From Agrocybe praecox (Eukaryota; Basidiomycota; Agaricomycetes; Agaricales; Agrocybaceae), in contig CAXHKQ010000100.1 in assembly GCA_964017145.1 (NCBI GenBank), positions 1 through 10,847 on the forward strand: a DNA stretch of 10,847 nt, written 5' to 3'. This document shows positions 1-8,100 of the stretch, one piece after another. Made by a program: the position numbers and the translations under genes. Each line of letters begins with the position of its first letter. Position 1 is the stretch's first letter. The notes beneath the pieces were generated by a model. That model made no database searches. It saw only the letters and a list, made by a program, of their open reading frames with translations, and was not told the DNA's origin.

Positions 1-737
1 TCCAATTTGATAATTGATAGAAGTCGATGAGGCCAGAATCCAGAGAACACCGTTGATAGGGCGGTAATGGAAGCCCTATTCTTTGATTTTGGCCTTCGTT
101 CTAGCTACTCGTGAATCTGTTGTATTATATTGGTAGAAGATCATTTTTCTCTCCTCAGGAGTTTAGTCCATTTCGGACATCGAAGACCTACAATATTAAA
201 TAGTATGGTCTATGATCATTTTATTTATATTTTTGAGCAGTTGATGGAGATTTATCCTCTTGAGTCCCGAAATACAGACGTAATCCTACTGGTGTAGTTA
301 GTTTGCTATGGAAGGGATTCGACGCTCTTTGTACGCTGATATAACTTTCGATTGAGCTCCGAAGTTCAGTAATATAGACATGGAGACTCTATTGTCAAAA
401 ATGTATCACAAGATTCTGCGAAATCGCGTTCGAACGGCCCTAAACACTGCTCCGAAGAATCAACATGTTTTATCTTGTTCGATTGTGCGTTTTAGCGGCA
501 GTCATTGTGCAAAGAGGTTTTTCATACCCAAAAACTTAAGAACGATACGTCAATTTTTTTTCTCGATAACTTTAGAGTACCAGCAATGTTGGACTATCGC
601 GTTGTTTTTGTCTTCCGAAAATATTTAGTTGATTTTTGCATTTTTTCGTCGATAACCGTCACATTTTGGTGTCTATTGCGCACATCGTCATCGGTTCCCA
701 TAGGTCGGTGCAGATATATATTTTTCAAAAGTCACAT

Positions 738-743
738 TTTATT
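738..743 (-). terminator. Candidate polyadenylation signal AATAAA
   Basis: This is an AATAAA on the minus strand downstream of the stop codon. It would give a 3' UTR of about 640 nt. No canonical AATAAA or ATTAAA occurs closer on this strand. A weaker AATATA variant lies at 1334-1329, only 33 nt after the stop. Which one is used cannot be decided from sequence alone. Confidence 0.25.
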
Positions 744-1042
744 TCGGCTAGGGCAGAACCCGTAGAACAATTCATCAAAACATGTTTTGGCTCCAGTGAC
801 AATTCTTCCCATCTGAAATCAGTGCTTTATCTTTTCACGAAATACCTTATATTCCATATATCGGGATATGTCGATCAGCGTGTTACAATTAAGTCTATTA
901 CTTCCAAACTACTGACAGTTCGAGTATACAATTTTTTATGGCTGGCTCAAAGATATCTATGATCAATAATAAATTTTGTCTTTATCAAAAATGTAGTTCC
1001 TTATGTGTCAGACCGGAGACATAATGACCCACGTGTTATAAC

Positions 1043-1337
1043 AAAATATTGATTTCGCATAATAAAGTTATTATATCAACTGAAGAGCAGCTCATCTGGA
1101 ACATGACAAACCTCCTATTACAGTTTTTAGTTTAGTTTAGGTGGAAAGTGTCTTAAACGGGAGACATGATCAAGTTCAAGTCAATTCACCAATGTCCGAA
1201 AAACGACTGCACTTTTCTCCAACTACAAATAATTTCAAAACCCCTCAGCCATTTCTATATCATTGTGAAACGTCGTTGTATATTCTCATCTGATTTGGTA
1301 AAATATTAATTTCGCATAATATAATTATTATATTAAC
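1043..1337. repeat. 38-bp direct duplication downstream of the stop codon
   Basis: Positions 1043-1080 and 1300-1337 match at 34 of 38 bases in the same orientation, sharing the core ATTTCGCATAATA. The two units are 219 bp apart. The second ends 30 bp from the transporter stop codon, so it belongs to the 3' UTR. They enclose most of a dispersed repeat copy (1147-1297) and could be the long direct ends of an inserted element or a local duplication. Confidence 0.6.
1147..1297 (+). repeat. Dispersed repeat, copy A (long form)
   Basis: Positions 1147-1170 match 4862-4885 at 22 of 24 bases, and 1237-1297 match 4886-4948 almost perfectly apart from small indels (shared core AAAACCCCTCAGCCATT). Copy A carries 66 extra bases (1171-1236) between the two blocks. 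The orientation is the same as copy B. It is probably a short non-autonomous transposon fragment of unknown family. Confidence 0.75.
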
Positions 1338-1366
1338 CACAGAGCTCTTCTTCCCGATATATACAC

Positions 1367-2107
1367 TCACACCTTCTGCTGATCCACCATCTCCACTCCC
1401 TCCCCATTCGCATCCCCACCTCCATTCCTTCTCCTCTCCCTGCCCTCCTTCCCACCGCAGCATTGCGCAAACCACGTATCCCCCTTGCCGAACGCCTCGC
1501 CATCGGCGATGCTTTGCGGCATCGGCTGGCCCATCGTCTCTGGCAGGAACATAACACCGACTCCGCTCAGCAGCGCAATCACCCCGAAGATCACCGCCGG
1601 TATCGTCGGATCGAACGAGTCGAGCAGCGCAATCAGCGGCGTCAGCGCCCCCGACAGCCTGGCCGACATCGATCCCAGACCCATCGCCGAATTCCGCACC
1701 ACCGTCGGGAACAGCTCCGCCGAATAGTTGTAAATGACCGCAAACGATCCGGCAATGAACAGCTTGCCGAGCATCACAACGCCCGTCGCGGCCGTGCTGC
1801 CCTGTGCAATTTGCGTCGCCACAATGCAGCAAATTCCGCCGGCCAGCATCAGAGTGGAAGTGATGGACCGGCGGCCCAGCCGATCCAGAACGAACACGAT
1901 GACGAGGTAGCTGGGCATCTCGACCAGGCCCATGAGGAACAGGATCATGAACGGGTTGCCGTACAGCTTGCCGGTGCTGAGCGACAGGCCGTAGTAGACC
2001 AGGGAGTTGCTGAACCAGCAGAAGCAGACGTTGAGGGTCTTGGCGCGGAGATTGGGCGTGGCGAAGAGCTGGCCGATGCCCGCTTGCTCGACGGCCGCTT
2101 CGGCGAC
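1367..2107 (-). CDS. SLC22 gene, last coding exon (residues 327-572: TM7-TM12 and C-terminal tail)
   Basis: 741 nt including TGA at 1369-1367. The acceptor is CTACACAG with a CTAAT branch-point-like motif just upstream. The exon begins VAEAAVEQAGIGQLFATPNLR and continues with TM7 (NVCFCWFSNSLVYYG), TM8 (FMILFLMGLVEMPSYLVIVFVL), the second MFS loop LDRLGRR, TM9, TM10 (GKLFIAGSFAVIYNYSAELF), the OCT hallmark ELFPTVVRN, TM11, TM12 and LPETMGQPMPQSI. About 45 residues follow this motif. The first part (DGEAFGKGD) is family-like, while the last 30 are low-complexity Gly/Glu/Arg/Asn-rich and encoded by a purine-rich stretch. The codon third positions are strongly GC-biased, in contrast to the AT-rich flanks. 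Confidence 0.95.
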   Translation of the reverse strand, partial: VAEAAVEQAGIGQLFATPNLRAKTLNVCFCWFSNSLVYYGLSLSTGKLYGNPFMILFLMGLVEMPSYLVIVFVLDRLGRRSITSTLMLAGGICCIVATQIAQGSTAATGVVMLGKLFIAGSFAVIYNYSAELFPTVVRNSAMGLGSMSARLSGALTPLIALLDSFDPTIPAVIFGVIALLSGVGVMFLPETMGQPMPQSIADGEAFGKGDTWFAQCCGGKEGRERRRNGGGDANGEGVEMVDQQKV

Positions 2108-5100
2108 CTGTGTAGATTAGAATGGAAGATGATGTGCTTAGTGCTTATTATAATGATTATAACTACCTCTTTTTTTTTACAGAAATCTGGTTATTTTGAA
2201 TGGAATGAAAAATGAGATACTTAAGGGGGTAGTCCTCTAAATATGACTGAAAAATAGGTGTTTTTCTGAATTTTGTTTAAATACTAAAACTTAAGAGAAT
2301 GACAAATTTGAGTATATCCATTTATTAACCATATAAATAGCTTTCTGGAACAAAATTTGAGTTCTTCATCGGCCGCTTCTCGTGACCCCTGCACGAGGGG
2401 AAAGCACCCAGTGTTCTTCATACAACCATTTTCTGTGTGCAGTCTGGAGGTCTTCAGTTGGGTCCTGCAATTTTTTTTATTTCTTTATGTTATTGTCAAT
2501 TGCTGAATCTAGTCCCCTACGTAGGATATTTAGAAAAAACCTAAAACTCAAATTATGACGGCGTGTTGAATCAAAAAAGTGCTCTTTTAGCCTAAAAATC
2601 TGTACAAAAACGTGCACCGAGCACAGATTTTTCAAGGTATCCAAAATCGGCTACGTAGGGGACTAGATAATTCAATTGTGAATGCAAAACGCAAAGTTCG
2701 ATCAAAATCGTATGTGCGGATAACACGTTATGTTGCACACCGATTTCTAGAACACCGTTTCGAGAAAAACGCGTTTGAAGTTTCGAGTTACGCTTGTTTT
2801 CGCATGCAAGCGCGCACGTCTCGCCGATGCACATCTCTGCATATCGCCTCATAACGGACGAACAAAGTTTCCGGCAAAGATGGGATAAAGCATAAATTAA
2901 AATATACATCCCAAAGAACATTTCAAGCTAACAAAAAAAAATTGCCATATGAAAATATTATTTAGAGGACTACCCCCTTAATACCATCATTTCGTGCTTG
3001 GTTGAAGAGCGAACATTGGCCAAGGCGTATATTCAAATTAATGTTAGTGAACATGTTATGAAGTATTTTTCATTCTAAATAAAATTAAACAATTTAGATC
3101 AGGCTAAGATTTTGCAGAATATTATTACCACTTGCAATTTCAATATCGAAGTGTATTGAAGGTGTATTTGTGTTGTTATTAGCAGGAAGAATTGGACAAA
3201 AAGGTTTTAAAACCAACGAATCAGTTGATACCGATACGAACAAATATTATTTTTAACCACAATTTGATCAAAAACCGCATAAATTCTATTCGAAATCACG
3301 AAAAACTAGATTTTCAGCAAAAATTTTCATGCGATAAAAAATGCGCATCCAGTCAAGGTGGTCAATAACCATTCCTGTGTGCGATCGAAAAATTCACAGA
3401 ATGATAGGGTACATGTTTTGCTATTGATGGACACAAATCTGAACAACATATCTTTAATAGTTGTCTTGTATAATAGCCATTAGATTATGCCGACAAATCC
3501 AAATTTTAAACTATCGCTACTGATATCAACCTTTGAATAACATTATAATTTAAATTGGTTTGAACGAGTCAGTTCATCAGCGGGTGATATCGCTAAGAAT
3601 ATTTTTAGTCAATATTATTATTATTTTGAGTCGACACAGCAAGACGTCAGATATGCTGTCAGTTCGCCTAGTTTATTTCGTAGGGATAATTATGATCGAA
3701 ATGGTTCACTACGATAAAGAAATATAACGATATAATTATCGAATTTCACTAGATTGGTGAACCATGAATCGAAGCAATATCATTCGATATTTAAATTCGG
3801 CCATTATTGATCAGTCTTTTTGAAGAAATCATTTGAAGAAATAATTTCTAAGCCAAAATCATTCGATATTTTGAAGCATACATAATTCGATACTTTTAAA
3901 TCGGCCCTATTTGATCAGAGTCTATGTTCAAAGATCACGTATTTCTAGTTCAAGCTGCCAAATATACGCCTTGCGAAAATTGAATACCAAGTTCAAGCAA
4001 GATTAGTTCGGAGACGTGTTGAACAGAGTTGGAGTGTTGGTGGACAAGGTGAAAATATGGTACCTGCGTCGTCGCTCGCTTCGCCTTCGCCAGATAGTAC
4101 TCGACGTCCAGCGCAACGCCGCGTCCGTTCCAGCGGACGCCGCGCTCCACGATGCGCACCGCCTCCGCTCGGCGTCCCTGCATCCACAGCCAGCGCGGCG
4201 ACTCGTCCATCGCCCACCAGTGGGCGACCAGCAGCAGTGCGTGCGCACCGTATACGGCCTGCAGCCACTGGCGGTCGGGAATGAGGGCGCCCCACATGGC
4301 GACCAGCATGACGCCGACGGCGAAGGTAGCCTGCGGGGAAAGAGAACGAAGGACGCATGTCATTTTAGGTATATATACCAAGCCTCTATTCGATAGTTGT
4401 AATGATGCAGTTCAGTTGAATGGATATTACTCTACGATCTACAATGTCGTATTCATCATCTTAAAGATGAGCCACAAAAAGTCTCAACGTAGTCACTCTA
4501 GGGAAGAGTTAAGTCCTTTGAACCGAAAACGTAACACGAATATTATGTATGAAAGTGTAATCAATCAGTAGAAATTGTTCGTGTTACGTCTGCGGTTCAA
4601 AGGACATCACTCTTCTCTAGAGTGACTAAGAGCTATAACCGTACACTCAAATTAAAGGCAATACAACTGTGCTCAAATCCTCATCATTAGAAAAAATTAA
4701 CATAAATCGTTGTGGCTGTTAGTTTTGTGAAGGATAAGTTAAGGCTCATCACTGGACTATACTGTTCTACATGTACGAGAAAGAATTTTTCGCGAACAGA
4801 ATACGGCTGAATATGTTTCGCATTCATATTTCAATTGATACTGAACACAACCTGCTATTTCAGTGTCTTGAACGTGAGACATGATAAAACCCCTCAGCCA
4901 TTACTCTATCATTGTGAAACGTCGTTGTATATTCTCTCATCTGATTTGTTGTCTGAAGGATAGCGAAATTTGTCGATAAATGGAAAGTTCGTATCGAGCA
5001 ATCAATTCGGGCCTCTGTTAAAGCATATCTGATTAAAATATAGACTGGGTAGCCCTGCGCCACCTGGTGGCAATATTATATTGTTTTCCTCTACCATATA

Positions 5101-8100
5101 CATTTGTACATGGAGAGGAGGGAGGTGTTGTGTCCACTTGAGTGGACACGAGCACCAAGCCGCCGTACTGGGCCCACTATGCTATGCTCCCTTTGTACAC
5201 GACAGCTTTGCTATGGCAGAGCGTTTATTGCTGCGTGATTGTTTGTGACCCATATCGAGTTTCACATTATATGCATTAGACGAGGTGTTAACGCAGGTGT
5301 CGAATCGCAATGTCAAGTGTATGTGTATAGCTAGCCTCTTTTTTAATCATACTGATTCGCTTTCGCAAGGGAGAGAAGCTCCTACCGAAAGTCCAAAGTT
5401 CAAAGCTCAATCAAAGCCATTTATGTCAATGAACTTTTTTGCTGGATTTGAACCCTGGACCTCCTGCACCGTAGTCGCGCTGTGTTACCACTTTGCTATA
5501 CGGCTCGTGGCAATATAGTGGAATGTATTTCTAGAAAATGTAGTAAATCAATACTTTCAATTCCTACAACAACATTGCATCTCAACATAATTCATGAGAA
5601 TGTTCTGCCCATGTTTGCAATCGAGTACAGCAAATCCACATTTAGTGCTAAATACAGATGATGCACGGCTCTCTTTGGAATGGAATTAAGACCAATCAAT
5701 GTGATTTGATCATATAAAATCTAACTATATCGTAAATCGGCGTTATGGCTCTTTCGAATTGCATCATAGGTTTTTCGAAAAAATCGGCCTTTGTCAGGAA
5801 AATCGATGATTCAAAAAGTTAGTCGTAAAGTGAATATTCACATTATTATAGCTTGTCCTCCAGAAATGGTCGTAAATTTGGGAAATACGATTTGTTGCAT
5901 AGCTTAAGTCAACTAATTTGGGGTAGCATAATAATAACCCCTTTAGCAAACAAGAGTAATGTTATTTAATGTGTCTTTGAATTCCGGAATTCCCGAATCT
6001 ACGGTAATTTTATGTGATTAACGCATAAAGGACATTTCTCCGAATAAAGGAGTAGTTTATCATGGGATTATAGGAACATACCTTCATATGACATTTGCAT
6101 TTGACATGTACAAAAAAAAAGAGTTTAAGGCCGACATCGGCAAATGCTAGATCCTGTTTGAAATGGATTATTTCCAAACTGCCTAATTTCGGCTAATGTA
6201 TTTTGACGAAAAGAAAGAAATGAATATATTTGTAGACATTTTTAAGAAAACCTCGTCCACTAAACTCACCTGAAACGCGATTCCACACGCAGTCCTCTTG
6301 CTCGGTCCCACCAGCTCCATGCTCAGCACAAACCCAGTAATATATGCGCCCGCACTGCCAAAGATACCGTACACAAAGCGCAGCACCAGAAAACTGAAAT
6401 ACTCGGGCACAAATGCCACCGCAACTCCAACGATCAACTGGAGCAGAGCGGACCAACAAAACACCGCCTTGCGTCCGACACGATCTGCGAGACCGCCCAG
6501 AGTAACGGCTCCCGTGAAGACGCCAAACATGTAGATCGTTTGAGCAATGGCGCCCATCCAGCGGCGGTCGCAGACCAGCGTCCAGTCGATGGTGCGTGAG
6601 GATTTGTAGTAGGTGTTGTCGAAAACGTAGCCCGAAGTGCAGGCCACAATTAGAGATTCATTGAGATTGGCGACGGCGGCGGCGGCGGCGCCGGCTGGCA
6701 GCTGGGCGTACATGTGGCACGAGTCGAGGGCGCCATCGGCGGCGTGCGGAATGGCCGCATGGAGGCCGGCAGCGGTGAAATTGTTGGTGGTGGCGTTGAG
6801 CGAGTCGATGCCCGGTATGAAGCAACGATGGTCGGGAACGGAGGCGACGGTGACCAGCGAGAGCATGTGGATTCCAGCGCAGAGGGCGGAGAGGATGTGC
6901 AAGAAGAACTGGAAGCCCTGGTAGCGACCGAAGTCGCCTGGAGAGAGACAAAAATAACAGTTAGCCAATTTTCAACAAAAACACAAAAAACCTTACTTAT
7001 ATTTTCAATCGTGAGTCTATTATTCGATAGAGAGATGTTTGACCTATCGTTATTTAAATATACTGGGTGGGGTCTCAAAATTCGGATATGATATGTTTCG
7101 TTTTCAAACATGATTTATTACATTGAGAAAACAACAAATGTGGAATAATTTGTATTTATGAATTGTTCGGTAGTTCATCCAGAACATGTTCACTCCACTT
7201 CCGCCGGAAATTTCCAATGTGTCACGAATTATCTGCTATCGTTGCTTTAATAAAGCACTCTATCCCCCCTATTACGAACGAAATTTTATAATTTTATGTT
7301 ATGTTATGTTATGTTATGTTATGTTATGCCATGTGGTTGTTATTGTACCACATGGCATATATTTCGTTCGTAATAGGGGGAATGAAACCAATTATTTTCG
7401 AACATGACTCGATCTATTTTAAAAAAATCCTAAGAATTCACATATGTTCCATCACCAATAACTGATATCGAGAACATATATATAAAGTACAATTGTTAAG
7501 CTATTAGTAATGCTAATCGCATTTCTGCGGCTGCAAATCTCTGGAAGGATTTGACCGTTAGACATAAAACGCGAATCAATATGTGTTGTAATTGGGAGAA
7601 AAAGTAGACGATACACGAGTGATAATCGCACATAGTTTAGAGTTTAGAGAAATGAATAATGAATAACATATAGTTTGCAGACTTTTTTTAAATTATTAAT
7701 TAAATAATTTCCAATTCGTATTGTAAGCCAATATTGAGTCTATATTGATGGCATTTGTTTTATTGGCAAAATGCGTAATCTTATTGAAGCTACAGTCCCA
7801 TATTGCGGCGCAATAAAAAGCAGAAGAGATTATTTAGAAACCAGATCATTCAACTGACGTCTTTATAAATAATCGCTTGTGAGAATTGACATGGTATTTT
7901 TAGACTACTATACCTCCTCCGGATTAGCCACAGCGCTATCAAGAAATTCTACACACGAAGATCACGCGACCTCTTGCATACCCCGCAAGACGACAATGTT
8001 GCGATAGCACATACACACTTACACACGCACGCGCGTGCATTGGACAGTGTGTGTAACGACAATGTTTGTCTGGGCATGTCACTTGTGGCGACAACATCGC

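Larger units (their letters stand above)
1..1366. other. Downstream flank and 3' UTR of the transporter gene, no recognised gene
   Basis: AT-rich DNA with only short open frames on both strands, none of which I recognise and none with coding-like composition. The first part of it, reading leftward from 1366, must be the 3' UTR. It contains a 38-bp direct duplication (1043-1080 and 1300-1337) and one copy of a dispersed repeat (1147-1297). The left part, 1-960, may be old transposon debris, but I could not match it to a family. Confidence 0.5.
2108..4063 (-). other. Intron 3 (1956 bp) of the transporter gene
   Basis: Runs from donor GTACCA (4063) to acceptor CTACACAG (2108) on the minus strand. 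About 40% of it is a TTAA-bounded inverted-repeat element (2221-2981). The remainder, 2982-3950, is AT-rich and holds a diverged direct repeat at 3782-3923. I see no exon-like reading frame in it. Confidence 0.85.
4331..6269 (-). other. Intron 2 (1939 bp) of the transporter gene
   Basis: Runs from donor GTGAGT (6269-6264) to acceptor CCCCGCAG (4331) on the minus strand. It holds a 137-bp hairpin (4491-4627), the short copy of the dispersed repeat (4862-4948), a hairpin at 5124-5156 and a tRNA-derived SINE-like sequence (5339-5505). The stretch 5520-6180 is AT-rich with nothing I recognise beyond a 12-bp palindrome (GTGAATATTCAC, 5830-5841). Confidence 0.85.

Noticed and set aside
380..962. 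Overlapping plus-strand frames in the downstream flank
   Set aside because: Their AT-rich composition and lack of motifs do not support genes. I looked for transposase or reverse transcriptase motifs on both strands and saw none.
1463..2215. 250-codon open frame on the plus strand
   Set aside because: It is antisense to the last transporter exon. Its Arg/His/Gln-rich translation is a by-product of GC-biased codons on the other strand.
5433..5505. Functional tRNA gene on the minus strand
   Set aside because: The A and B boxes are good, but the acceptor arms do not pair and the T stem has mismatches, so a SINE head or relic is the better reading.
6650..7111. 153-codon open frame on the minus strand in another frame of exon 2
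   Set aside because: It is a shadow of the true frame: it has Pro/Ser-rich low-complexity sequence and runs across the exon 2 acceptor.
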